A stretch of 64,000 nt of DNA, taken from positions 67,521,291-67,585,290 of the forward strand of contig CM069454.1 of assembly GCA_035610835.1 (NCBI GenBank), given 5' to 3'. The notes below the pieces were generated by a model that was given only the letters and a program-made list of their open reading frames with translations, made no database searches and was not told where the DNA came from. This document shows positions 9,419 through 18,261 of this stretch, one piece after another (within the stretch, counting starts at the first letter, position 1; every line of letters starts with the position of its first letter). This DNA is from Ophiura sarsii. Its lineage: Eukaryota; Echinodermata; Ophiuroidea; Amphilepidida; Ophiuridae. A program made the translations under genes and the position numbers.

Positions 9419-11577
9419 TCATTTAAGCGTTATCATGAACTATATAAAAATAGGAATTTAATGGTTGGATGTATAGCGAAACACTTTCTGTACCAAAATT
9501 ATGTTGCAAAGGAAGATGGTACTAATTGTTACGTAGAGCTTGGCTCTAACGCTTGATTTAGTAATGTATTTCTAGTATGATTTGATATTACACTATCTGG
9601 CGCGATGGTCGCTAGATGGCGTTCATATAAACAGGTGCGTTAGGTTGTATAAGCGTGACTAATTTCTCCCGCGCTTTACGAAGGATTATTGTGATCGCGT
9701 TGTCAACAAAAATCATTCCCTTATGCGATGTCTTGGAGATAACTATATTTTGGTTGCTTCCTAAAAACCGACATCTTTATCAGGGTAAGCTTGCGGTCAT
9801 TGTGAGCCTGGTATATTTTGTTTCATGGGGTAAGTTTGCGAGTTTGCAAACCCATCGATTGGTCTAATGTGTGGCAATCAAGTTATTACGTGAAAGTTAG
9901 CATCATTAATTTCGTCGGCTATGGTATCAGCACCCCGTTGGATGGACGAGTCATACAGAATTTCGTCCAGGGTGAACAACTAAAAGTAGTGCCATCATGT
10001 CGACGAATGTCTGGAGACACGAGACATCACATTTGGGAATCTAACGTAAGTTTGTAAATAAGTGTAAATAAATATTGTATTATTTTTCTATAGACGTGTA
10101 CGTGCTGACGTCCCTTAAAATACGTCTAAATTATATTTCACGATATTACATGTTCCCAATCCGTGTATTCAAGTTGACTACATTGAAGGTATAAAATGAA
10201 GTTATTCTTTGCAATTCAAATATCAAAATTTACATCCGTGAAAATTACGGAAATTTCATTAATTGTTTTCGTAGAAATTAAGAAAACAAAATGTCTGTAT
10301 CCGTTGTTTTATCTCATGAGCAAGGAAGTTTTGGATAAAGAAACATATAACAAAATGAAGCTCCTTTTTAATATATTTTGGAATAGAGCTGAAATGGGAT
10401 AATAGTAGGTTTCTTTCCGCATACAATTAATATGTCTTGAATGTAAATATATTTGTAAATACAATTTTATCCGAATGAAATAAATGTTGTGTAATAGGGT
10501 GAAATCATGACTTCTTGATATTGTGTGGCTTTATGCGAATTAGCATAACAATCATGATTTTTCCCGCCCAAAATTATATATGTTTATAACAATGTATTGT
10601 GTATGGAGTGAACTCATGAACTTGCTAATATTATGTGACGTTATACGAATTAGCATTTGATCATGATTTCTCTCGCAAAATAAATATGGCTGGTGATTTA
10701 TAAAAGTAAACTTTCATTTGTGTATGTTGTACCGATGTTGCGTGGTGGAAATAATACCCCAAGATTTCATGAGTACATCAGTTGAAATGTCAATTATAAA
10801 TCTACTTTTGGACACGCCGTTTTAATACGGTATCAAAAGAATTGATGTGTGTTGAATTTGGTCTATTAATATATAGAAACAATTTTGACTTGTATCCGAA
10901 ATGGATATAGCTTTATTTACAAATACAAAATATTATTTGCAAGGTTTTGGTTTCAATTTATTGTTTCAGTGCGTTGGCTGTTATTGCTGTTACTGCTGTT
11001 ACAGCTTGTTACTGTTTATGGAGGTTAATGGCTGCCGATATAATTAGCAGTTGTATCACCGATTATTAATGCATACCAAATGTGGAGTAATCCGATGAAT
11101 CTGATGTTGTTGACATGGAAATCAACCAAGCATTAAAAACCTTGGCTACGACCGTTGAATGACCATCAAGAATATATAACAACCGCTATATTGATTAAAT
11201 GACAGATGTAATCCAATAATCCCTAATGATGTCGCAGATTAAGTAAGATAACATTAAATTCTGCTAAATGGGTAAGCACTGGTTATTATTACGTCATATA
11301 TATCAATAACACTTTCAATTGTCTGGGGACATAACAACACCATTGATTATTCGTCGAGGTTATTACATTCATGGGAAACCCATCTACAACAACAAATGAG
11401 GCATAATTGAAGTGACATTATAATTTGATTTGAACTTTGTGAATATTATTGTATATGTGAATGAGACCTATTGTATAGGTCATCCATATGTTAATGGATC
11501 TGAAGAAAGTCAGTGACGGAGATGATGAATTAAAATTATAGTTAAATATGGTAAATCTGATTTGTACGATGTGTTAA
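9419..11577. other. AT-rich segment without genes splitting the two viral blocks
   Basis: No viral motif and no convincing ORF is visible. It contains a diverged direct repeat (10495-10575 and 10610-10690) sharing GCGAATTAGCAT-like and ATCATGATTT words. It may be host DNA, a decayed viral region or an inserted element; no clear terminal repeats were found. Confidence 0.45.
10495..10690 (+). repeat. Two diverged direct repeats of about 85 bp
   Basis: Both copies read GTGAA(A/C)TCATGA, then a TGTG(G/A)C(T/G)TTAT(G/A)CGAATTAGCAT core, then ATCATGATTT. Spacing is about 117 bp. Confidence 0.6.
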
Positions 11578-12277
11578 TTGGCGTTCAAATGTATAGTACC
11601 TCACTTATGCGTAGTTAATTTATTGAACTTGGGCGTTACACCAAAGGTCAGGCGTAACACTATTTTAAATTTAAGGACAGAAAAACCTATGAAACCTCAA
11701 TTTAGTATACACGGATACTTTCATCTTAGATTTAGTCACAATTCGGAAAGAAAAAATGTTCGAGTTAATCGGTTTGTGTATGAGTGTTTTAAAGGGGAAA
11801 TTCCTGAAGGAATTCATATTGATCATATCGACAATTGTCGAGTCAACAATCATATAGACAATCTACAGGCATTAACACGACAAGAAAATAACTAAAAATC
11901 TTTAGGTAGACCCATCAAAGCTGTTTGCTTAAACACACATGAAACACAATATTTTAAGACTATTAAGAAATGCTCAAAAACAATCAAAGTTAGTTTATAC
12001 TTAGTATCCTGTACTCTAGCCGAAAAAAGACCCTACAAGCAGAATAAGTGGGATGAAATATTCTATTTCAAGCAGCAAAGATGCAAAGCAACGTGTTGGA
12101 ACTAATGAACCAATTGTAGTTTTAGCGATTTCATTAAATTCTGGTGATAGCATAGAGTTTGCAAGTATTTCTCAAATTGTTAGAAAAAAATTCAACTGTG
12201 TTTCTCGGAAGTCTAAGGTAAATGGACATTGGTATCGCTTTGAAGGTTTAGAAAAAAATTCCACTACAGAAATTTAG
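11578..12277 (+). pseudogene. HNH homing-endonuclease-like protein, broken
   Basis: The frame that opens at 11578 (TTG; no upstream ATG of use) carries a clear HNH_3-type core: VNRFVYECFKGEIP, then IHIDHIDN, then NNHIDNLQALT, giving the conserved His-Asn-His set. A stop at 11893-11895 interrupts it, but the same frame continues with a NUMOD-like DNA-recognition stretch (GRPIKAVCLNTHET). A +1 shift near 12053 leads to a second NUMOD-like helix-turn-helix segment ending at 12277. Such proteins cut DNA at specific sites and spread genes horizontally. The N-terminal NUMOD4-like part is absent. It stands at the left edge of the second viral block. A related HNH ORF lies at 15319. Confidence 0.7.
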
Positions 12278-12386
12278 ATTTTTCTATAGTGGATTTTTTT
12301 TGGGCAAGGAAATTTTGACCAAAAAAAATCCACTATAAAAAAATTCCACTACAGAAATTTAGATTTTTCTATAGTGGATTTTTTTT
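12258..12386. terminator. Duplicated stem-loop at end of HNH ORF
   Basis: The stem arms TCCACTACAGAAA and TTTCTATAGTGGA (one mismatch) close a short loop and are followed by a T run. The unit occurs at 12258-12301 and again at 12342-12386. The HNH frame stops inside the first copy and the minus gene ends just beyond the second, so it could serve both strands. Confidence 0.5.
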
Positions 12387-12416
12387 GGTCAAGGAAATGT
12401 TGAGTTATTTTTTTAT

Positions 12417-13870
12417 TCATTTTAAACTCTTGACGTATTCGTAAAGAATGTATCCGACACCAACGATCATAAGCCAAATATGTTCAGCTACGTATCCAAC
12501 GGCAGATGAAATAGATTTTAGTACAAAACACCGCTCCGATAATTCCTGGAAGAGCGATCAGCGCCTTGTCCCCGAGTTTCAAAAAAAGATTGGCTATTTT
12601 TTCTAGCTGAGATTTGATCCAATCAGTCCAGGTTTTAGGTCCTGGCTTTGGGGTAGGTCCTGGTTTTGGACCTGGATCAGGTTTTGGACCGGGGTCTGGT
12701 TTAGGCTTTGGTGGAATTGGTTTGGGAGTCACCGCGGCAGCGACTGATTTTGTAGCCAACATAATTCCTTCTACGATGGCGGAAATTGCCAAACCAAAAG
12801 CGGTGATAATAGACACGATTGTAACTCCCTGTTCTCGAAACAAAGTCCGGATTTTTTGAGCCAAAGTTACGTCGTCATCTTCTATAAACTTTGAGAGAGA
12901 ATCTTTCAAGCGCTGAAGTTGGCTCCTGACTTTCGTATATTGGTCGGCGATGGCTTCGTCAAAATCCTTGATTTCCTTTTCTAGTTCTTGAATCCTCTCA
13001 CGATCTTCTTCTTCAATGGGTAAAAGAGGTATCGCTTCACCATCCCCATCTAACGCCTCGTTGTTGTAAGTGACCGATTGATCGCCGGACTTTTTCAATT
13101 CTGCGAGTTCTTTTGTCTTTTCATTTCTCATTTCGATAAGGTGTTTGTAAACGGCGGACAGTTTTTTAAGTTGTCCTTGCGCATCCAAAAAAAAATCTGA
13201 TTTCTTCTCGGTTGGCCGATGGATCGTCTTGCAGTTGTGTAGTAAATTCATCGACGGCATTCATAGTAGAATCTAATGGCGCCATAGGTGCTTCTGGAGA
13301 TGGAGCTCAATCTATTTCATCATCAACCGCTCCTCCCGGGCTGACCTCGGACGATTCTTTAGGATGAAATAATCGTCCATTGGAGCTTAATGGTAAATTT
13401 TCTCGATATAGCACATAGTGTTTGTAATCTCGACCACGGCTGTTATAATCTTCTATCTTCAATTCAAACGAACTTTTAGAAGGTTCACCCGATATTTCCG
13501 CATTATTATGCTTTAAAAACTCGTAATAATGGTCTACTATTTTATCTCTTTCATAACTAGTAGGACTCGTTTGTTCAGAGTCAACTACTGCGGGTAATTC
13601 ATTATATTTACCACTTCTTTGTAAATCTTTTATTCTTTCTGTAAGTATATCATTAAAATTTCCTCCGGGAGTAGGTGGATCTGGTACTCTCCCACCAGCC
13701 ACGTTTCCCCTTTGTCCCTGTTGATGTACATCGGCTTGAACTTTTATCCTAGCACCACCAAAATCTGTCTCTTCCTGAGTCTGTCCACCGACTGCACCAG
13801 TTGTTCCATTAACAGTATCCTCAAACTCATCCTGATCAACTCGATCTTCTCCTAAATTATAATCTTCCAT
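12417..13870 (-). pseudogene. Viral coiled-coil, proline-rich membrane protein, broken
   Basis: The ATG at 13870 opens a 187-codon frame that stops at TGA 13307-13309. The same frame continues past the stop and shifts at a nine-base A run (13187-13195 on the plus strand) into the frame 13190-12484. A last shift near 12525 reaches the natural-looking end at 12417. Features in order: a Gly/Gln-rich acidic N-terminus; a long charged coiled coil (RERIQELEKEIKDFDEAIAD region); a hydrophobic helix (VSIITAFGLAISAIVEGIMLA); a PKP/PGP repeat (PKPDPGPKPDPGPKP); and C-terminal hydrophobic helices. This architecture is recalled from a conserved unnamed protein of Polinton-like elements; function unknown. 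The start is 25 bp from the divergent capsid gene. One stop and two shifts make it inactive. Confidence 0.55.
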
Positions 13871-13895
13871 CTTTTTATTTTACTAATAATAAAAG
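13871..13895. promoter_or_regulatory. 25-bp divergent promoter between coiled-coil gene and major capsid gene
   Basis: Only 25 bases separate the two start codons, all A/T-rich (TTTTATTTTACTAATAATAA region). Both ATGs are preceded by an AATAAAAG or AATAAAAAG-like leader, so one short AT element probably drives both genes. Confidence 0.55.
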
Positions 13896-15200
13896 ATGAC
13901 TAGCGAATACGGTTACAAACTCGATCCATTTCGTCAACTTCGCAAAGCGCGAGGAATCAAAGGCGTGCGACGCACCATTCGCAACACGCATAACCCCAGT
14001 ACTATCGATCAAGGAGGTATTCTTACCGTGAGATTTCCCGATCTTGGACAAAACGACGTAATCGTCCCAGGAACGAGTAGACTTTCGTTCAAAGTAAACC
14101 TTACATCCGCAGCGGGTGCGAATCAAGATGTCGATAGAACCATCGTAAATAATCTAGGAAGAGCTATCGTAAGCAAAGTTGAAGTTAAGCTTGAGGGTCA
14201 AAGCATCTTCACTCTAAATGATGCCGATATTTTCTTGTGCTATCAAGATCTTTGGAAAACTACTAAGGAACGTAAAAATGCCGCTTATCAAGGCATCCAA
14301 TCGGAAGCCGCCCGAAAAATCAGGATCGACGCTGGAGACAAAGGTACGGACGTAAAAAACGTGGCCATCGGAACCGCTTTTAAACATATGTTTTGCATTC
14401 CGCTGGATTTTGAAATGCTTTCCTTGCACAATCCTTTTTTCCAGTTCGAGCTCAAAGACAGGTTGTCTTATGAATTGACTTTCAACAATTACGGAAAAGT
14501 CGTGGTAAGCACGGACACAGCGGCAAGTTACACCGTTTTTGATATTCACTTAGAGTTTGAAGTGGTGACTTCCCCCAATCTAGCAACGATGATTAGAAAC
14601 CAGTACAATGGAAAAAGCGTCGTTATGTACGACAGGGTCATTAAAGACACCCAAAAAACTTTGGACAAATCGGACACCATCTGGAACATCTCCTTGGCAC
14701 CAAAGGCGAAGTCTATGAAAGGTATTTTAGTCCTTTTTGTTGATCTCGCTGCCGATGGAGGCGGAGCGAGTTACGCGAGAGACAGCGAAAAGTTTTACAA
14801 TCCAAAGATCAAAAAAGTTTCGGTTACGCTCGATGGAAATCCGAACCAGTTGTACACTAGCGGTATGTTACCTCACCAGCATTTCGAAGAAATTCAAAAG
14901 CATTTTGCGAGTGGAAAACACAGGACCATCCCGCATGTGATTAAAGAAGCTGAACTGGCTGATGTGGGTTTAGACGACTATCTAACAACGAAATACGGGC
15001 TCTGGATAGACATGAGATCCACCGACGATGAATCTCTTCACGGATCTGGAAGAAAGATAGAAGGAGCTAGTCAAAGTATTCATATCGAGATCGAAAAGGA
15101 GGCTGAAACGGCTGGAGATCTCACTATCTACGTCTATTACATCCAAGACGCACAATTGAACATCGAAAATGGTCGATTGCAAAATACCCCGGTCTACTAA
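13896..15200 (+). CDS. Polinton-like virus major capsid protein (double jelly roll type), intact
   Basis: A complete 434-codon frame from an ATG with the leader AATAATAAAAG. It has the size and pattern of a double-jelly-roll capsid protein of the Polinton-like virus group: a basic N-terminus (KLDPFRQLRKARGIKG), alternating hydrophobic beta strands (VPGTSRLSFKVNL), a middle with FCIPLDFEMLSLHNPFF, and a C-terminal half with KIKKVSVTLDGNPNQLY and KYGLWIDMRST. It would form the trimeric building block of an icosahedral capsid. I assign it from remembered family features, not from a search; a structure prediction would decide. The frame is unbroken, although most neighbours are disrupted. A stem-loop follows the stop directly. 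The packaging ATPase stub is next on the same strand. Confidence 0.7.
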   Translation: MTSEYGYKLDPFRQLRKARGIKGVRRTIRNTHNPSTIDQGGILTVRFPDLGQNDVIVPGTSRLSFKVNLTSAAGANQDVDRTIVNNLGRAIVSKVEVKLEGQSIFTLNDADIFLCYQDLWKTTKERKNAAYQGIQSEAARKIRIDAGDKGTDVKNVAIGTAFKHMFCIPLDFEMLSLHNPFFQFELKDRLSYELTFNNYGKVVVSTDTAASYTVFDIHLEFEVVTSPNLATMIRNQYNGKSVVMYDRVIKDTQKTLDKSDTIWNISLAPKAKSMKGILVLFVDLAADGGGASYARDSEKFYNPKIKKVSVTLDGNPNQLYTSGMLPHQHFEEIQKHFASGKHRTIPHVIKEAELADVGLDDYLTTKYGLWIDMRSTDDESLHGSGRKIEGASQSIHIEIEKEAETAGDLTIYVYYIQDAQLNIENGRLQNTPVY

Positions 15201-15221
15201 AAAAGGGGCATGGCCCCTTTT
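15201..15221 (+). terminator. Stem-loop directly after capsid gene
   Basis: AAAAGGGGC and GCCCCTTTT pair perfectly over 9 bp around a 3-base loop, starting at the base after the capsid stop codon. Confidence 0.6.
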
Positions 15222-15256
15222 AATCCCCTTCGAGAAAAAAACTTTTCTAAATAAAA

Positions 15257-15328
15257 ATGTTTCCTAAACACGCGCATTCAGCTATTATATCCGGTGAAAC
15301 AATGTCGGGTAAAACCGATTTTTTATAA
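15257..15328 (+). pseudogene. Packaging ATPase N-terminal stub ending after Walker A
   Basis: An ATG with the leader AAATAAAA opens 23 codons that include SGETMSGKT, a Walker A P-loop (GxxxxGKT), then stop at TAA 15326-15328. A P-loop this near the start, directly downstream of the capsid gene, fits the FtsK/HerA-type genome-packaging ATPase of Polinton-like viruses. The rest of the ATPase, including Walker B, is missing. In its place an HNH endonuclease-like frame begins at about 15319. The stub cannot be active. The short length makes the assignment an inference from motif and position. Confidence 0.5.
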
Positions 15329-15648
15329 AGGAAGACGGGACCGTCTTGAACTTAAAAACAGGGCGAAGCCTGAAACCTCAGCTGCAGAATCGTGGATACC
15401 TACGAATAGTGGTTTGTTTGAATGGTAAACCAAAAAAGTGTTTGGCTCACCGTTTTGTATATGAGTGCTTCAAGGGGGACATTCCATCCGAACTTCAGGT
15501 TGACCACATCGACAAAAAAATAAAAATAATCATGTCGATAATCTTCAGCTTCTAACTCACGTGGCAAATTGTCAAAAAGCACCGGTTGGAAAAAGAAAAG
15601 AAAAATGCGGATTACCGCGAATTTTCTTACCAACTATATTTTGGTAAG
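15319..15648 (+). pseudogene. Second HNH endonuclease-like ORF, joined to the ATPase stub
   Basis: The frame that overlaps the end of the ATPase stub reads EDGTVLNLKTGRSLKPQ, then LAHRFVYECFKGDIP and VDHIDK, the first half of an HNH_3 core. At a seven-base A run (15514-15520) the frame shifts, and the other frame supplies NNHVDNLQLLT and a basic tail, stopping at about 15648. It is related to the HNH ORF at 11578 (shared RFVYECFKG). The N-terminal NUMOD4-like part is missing at the junction with the ATPase. Homing endonuclease genes often sit in conserved sites such as P-loops. An alternative is a chance deletion junction. Confidence 0.65.
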
Positions 15649-15671
15649 GATTTTTTTTTGTCAAATAAAAG

Positions 15672-16103
15672 ATGGCATCAATCGCAATGTTAGTTGGTGG
15701 AGCGGTTGTTAATGCTCTCGCTTTTACAGGAAGCAACTTCATGTTCAGCACTCTCAGCGGCTCCGCGGAGCGTAAAAGGCACGATTTAGCTCAAGAAAAA
15801 CTTCAAAAAGAAAGAGACGGATGGAATCAATCTCGACTGCATTGAATCGACTACATAAACGAAAAATTGAAAAAACAAAATCACGCGGAAAAAACTTTCA
15901 ATGACGTAGATGAAGCTATGAGAGCTTACTACGAGGTTACCGGAATTCAAATAGAATCGCTAGGGGTTGAACCTCATCTGTACGATCAAGGTCCCGATGG
16001 TCCTGTGTATCTCGACGAGGATCAATTACAAAAGATTCAAAATATAGAATCCCCTTTGAATCCCCTTAAAATAAATAAAAACCTTACCAAAATTAGTTTT
16101 TAG
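15672..16103 (+). pseudogene. Viral small membrane protein with internal stop
   Basis: An ATG with the leader TCAAATAAAAG opens a 144-codon frame with one in-frame TGA at 15843-15845. The N-terminus is a hydrophobic glycine-rich helix (MLVGGAVVNALAFTGSN), then a charged coiled-coil stretch around the stop, then FNDVDEAMRAYYEVTG and an acidic C-terminus. The N-terminus resembles that of the ankyrin-like gene at 8450. A protein of this plan is recalled beside capsid genes of Polinton-like elements in animal genomes; function unknown. A terminator-like hairpin ends the gene at 16077-16114. Confidence 0.55.
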
Positions 16104-16114
16104 TAAGGTTTTTT
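16077..16114. terminator. Terminator-like hairpin
   Basis: AAAAACCTTAC and GTAAGGTTTTT form an 11-bp stem with a 15-base loop, followed by T residues. It lies between the plus gene ending at 16103 and the minus ORF ending at 16114. Confidence 0.6.
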
Positions 16115-16317
16115 TACACTTGAAGAGTGTCGGAAATTTCAAAGTGTCCTGGTGTAAAAGATAGCCCTTCAATCTCAATAATCTTGTTGTACTTTATTTT
16201 TACCTTGTTTTTAATTTGATTAAAGTACCAAGCAAGCCAAAGCTGAATCCGCAGGCTTTCGTTGTTTTTTTCTTCGGACAGGTTGTGAACATCCGTCATG
16301 TTATAGGTTGTGAACAT
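16114..16317 (-). CDS. Small ORF in the viral block, unknown
   Basis: A 67-codon minus frame with a charged start and a helix-like centre (LRIQLWLAWYFNQIKNKVKI). No family recognised. Its start overlaps a triple 25-bp repeat (16281-16352), and each unit offers an ATG, so the true start is unclear; the innermost ATG at about 16299 would give 61 codons. It ends at the hairpin at 16077-16114. The compact setting and base composition suggest a viral gene. Confidence 0.4.
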   Translation of the reverse strand: MFTTYNMTDVHNLSEEKNNESLRIQLWLAWYFNQIKNKVKIKYNKIIEIEGLSFTPGHFEISDTLQV

Positions 16318-16354
16318 CCGTCATGTTATAGGTTGTGAACATCCGTCATGTTAT
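16281..16354 (+). repeat. 25-bp tandem repeat, three copies
   Basis: GGTTGTGAACATCCGTCATG plus TTATA is repeated three times with almost no change. It overlaps the 5' end of the minus ORF at 16114-16317. Confidence 0.9.
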
Positions 16355-16442
16355 TGACAACATTTACCAACAAAGCTTCTTTGATCGCTTTTTTTCTCAC
16401 CTTCGACCAAGATTCGATTATAACGGAAGGTTTCTTTATTAA

Positions 16443-16480
16443 ACAAAGGGGTGCAACCCCTTTGAAACCCCTAAAGGGTA
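16443..16480. promoter_or_regulatory. Viral G/C mini-hairpin
   Basis: AAAGGGGTGCAACCCCTTT is a near-perfect palindrome, followed by GAAACCCCTAAAGGG. It is the same type of element as at 6291, 7080, 7128 and 15201. Confidence 0.5.
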
Positions 16481-16524
16481 CTTGCAATCTCCCTGCTATT
16501 TGGGGACTCTCTATAAAACCGTAA

Positions 16525-16812
16525 TCATATCGGGGACTCGGGGTCTTCTAGACCACAATCTTCGCAAACGGGGAATTCACCAGAGATGTATTCATTAATG
16601 ATATTCTCGCTTTTGCAATGTCGGCATTTAAGCGTTTGCTTGGGAGATCTATCAGAGGGATGTAACGACGGTGCTTTTCGAGATCGTTTCAGTTTAGGGG
16701 GTTTCCACCAAATGGGGGTATATTTCACCCCAAAGGGTTCCCCGGCATCCCAACTTTTGATATAATCGATCCGTCTACGAAGGCACTGACGCGCTAGCGA
16801 CACGTACTGCAT
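16525..16812 (-). CDS. Zinc-ribbon protein of the viral block
   Basis: A 95-codon frame. Its C-terminus holds two CxxC pairs (LKCRHCKSEN and VCEDCGLED), spaced as in a TFIIB-like zinc ribbon, which suggests nucleic-acid binding or a transcription role. The ATG follows directly after the stop codon of the upstream ORF in the same frame, so both may be halves of one gene split by TAA. No known name. Confidence 0.5.
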   Translation of the reverse strand: MQYVSLARQCLRRRIDYIKSWDAGEPFGVKYTPIWWKPPKLKRSRKAPSLHPSDRSPKQTLKCRHCKSENIINEYISGEFPVCEDCGLEDPESPI

Positions 16813-17109
16813 TTAACTCACATTTTCGCTGTCAAGAGCGTTTATAAACCAAACAACTTTGCAATATTTCCCCCAAACTTTGCATTCTGATTCTGGAATC
16901 GTGCACCCTTTGGATAAAATGCTTTGAATGATGTACTTACGCAAACTCTCGATATCGGGTGGAAATATTTCTTCGGGTAAATCAAACAGACGTTTGATAC
17001 CATTATTTAAAATGTCTCGACACGGTTTCGCTTGGGCGTTCGCTCGGTCCCGGGTTTTCTTTTTGCAAAATTTGCAAGAACATTTTTTGTGTTTACTCGT
17101 ACAAACCAT
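16813..17109 (-). CDS. Cys-rich ORF upstream of the zinc-ribbon ORF
   Basis: A 98-codon frame starting with CTSKHKKCSCKFCKKKTRDR, a basic Cys-rich (possible zinc-binding) N-terminus, then a helical part. The leader AAAATAAAA matches other viral starts. It stops at TAA 16813-16815 and the zinc-ribbon frame continues at the next codon. I favour one original gene of about 194 codons with a nonsense change; two coupled genes are possible. Confidence 0.45.
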   Translation of the reverse strand: MVCTSKHKKCSCKFCKKKTRDRANAQAKPCRDILNNGIKRLFDLPEEIFPPDIESLRKYIIQSILSKGCTIPESECKVWGKYCKVVWFINALDSENVS

Positions 17110-18216
17110 TTTTATTTTAAAAAAAATTACCCCTATAGATCAAATTCTAAAGTGGTTCATTACTTTCCTAAACCAATTTTTTTTCAAATCTTGCCAAACA
17201 CACGCTGGCATTGTAAATAAAAATAAATAGCGCCATCACAATTTATTTATACCCTTTCATGCTATACTAAAAAACTAGACATCAATATTGTCAGGTGGCG
17301 CGAAATCTATTGTAGCTTATATTATATTATTATGACATTCCGAGCCGTGCTAGTTGTTTTTTAAGTTTTTTTTTTTTTTAAATAAAGTTGAAAAATAAAT
17401 TCATTCGGATCGGAATTTGGTATACCTTTTGTGATGTCGTCCAATTTGTATCAACACATCTGGCAACTGGTAATCAATCAATAAAAACTTACAAATTGTT
17501 TACCAAATTATCCTAATAGACGTAAAGAGTACTAATCTGGCAACATGCTAGAAAAAGGAATGTGTGCTTCACAATGCCTGCAGGCTAGGTTTCCGCTTGG
17601 TTAGAGGGTATCTTTGGTTAAGTGCCATGGTCTTTAATCCCCTGAATAACTTCACACATATTTATGCACGGATTTCTCTCTGTTCATGTAACCAATTAGG
17701 ACGCTCCCTCCAATTATAATGTATATCCTGGCTTTGAATACAATGTGCGCGAAATTGTTGTCTGCTATTGATATGAATTTGGCCTTTATTATTTTTTAGC
17801 TGGGGGCTAGTACATCAACATAGGTCCGTCGACATATTCGCGCGTAGCGCGCCAAAAAATTAGCTTTTTTTTACGTTGATTTATGAACGTTCCGTAAATA
17901 ATGTGCATACAGGTAAAGCAGGGGTTTGGGGTCTAAACCCCCAGAAAATTTTGGAAACTAATAAGTGTTTAAACTTTTTTGACCCCCCCCCCTCTGTTGG
18001 GGTTCTCAAAAACTTTTTTGACCCCCCTTTGCAGAGTATCAAATCTTTTTGGGCCCCCCTATAATTATCCAAGCTCAAATACAGTTGGTTGAAGAAAATA
18101 TTCGGCGTATAGAAAGTAATGTATATAGTAGACGGATCGGACGATGAAGAAAACTAAATCCAACCCTCTCTAACTGCAAAGTAGTCCTGAACAATGTAGT
18201 TTTAAATTATTTGTTC
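17110..18216. other. AT-rich stretch without clear genes
   Basis: Only short frames occur. A decayed relative of the 18217 hairpin lies at 17128-17160 (ATTACCCCTATAGATCAAATTC). A region of C runs (17980-18060) contains repeated TTTTTTGACCCCCC words. Viral genes may have decayed here. Confidence 0.45.
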
Positions 18217-18217
18217 A

Positions 18218-18261
18218 AAAAAATTACCTCTTTAGATTAAATTCTAAAGAGGTAATTTTTT
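18218..18261. terminator. Perfect 19-bp stem-loop at the end of the last viral ORF
   Basis: AAAAAATTACCTCTTTAGA and its exact reverse complement flank a 6-base loop TTAAAT (18237-18242). The minus ORF 18237-18611 ends in this loop. A-rich and T-rich ends give it the form of a terminator for both strands. Confidence 0.7.

Noticed and set aside
10402..10496. ORF 10196-10402 as a viral gene
   Set aside because: Lysine/isoleucine-rich AT-driven frame without motif or viral leader.
12614..12859. Gly/Pro-repeat plus ORF
   Set aside because: Antisense of the proline-rich repeat in the viral membrane protein gene.
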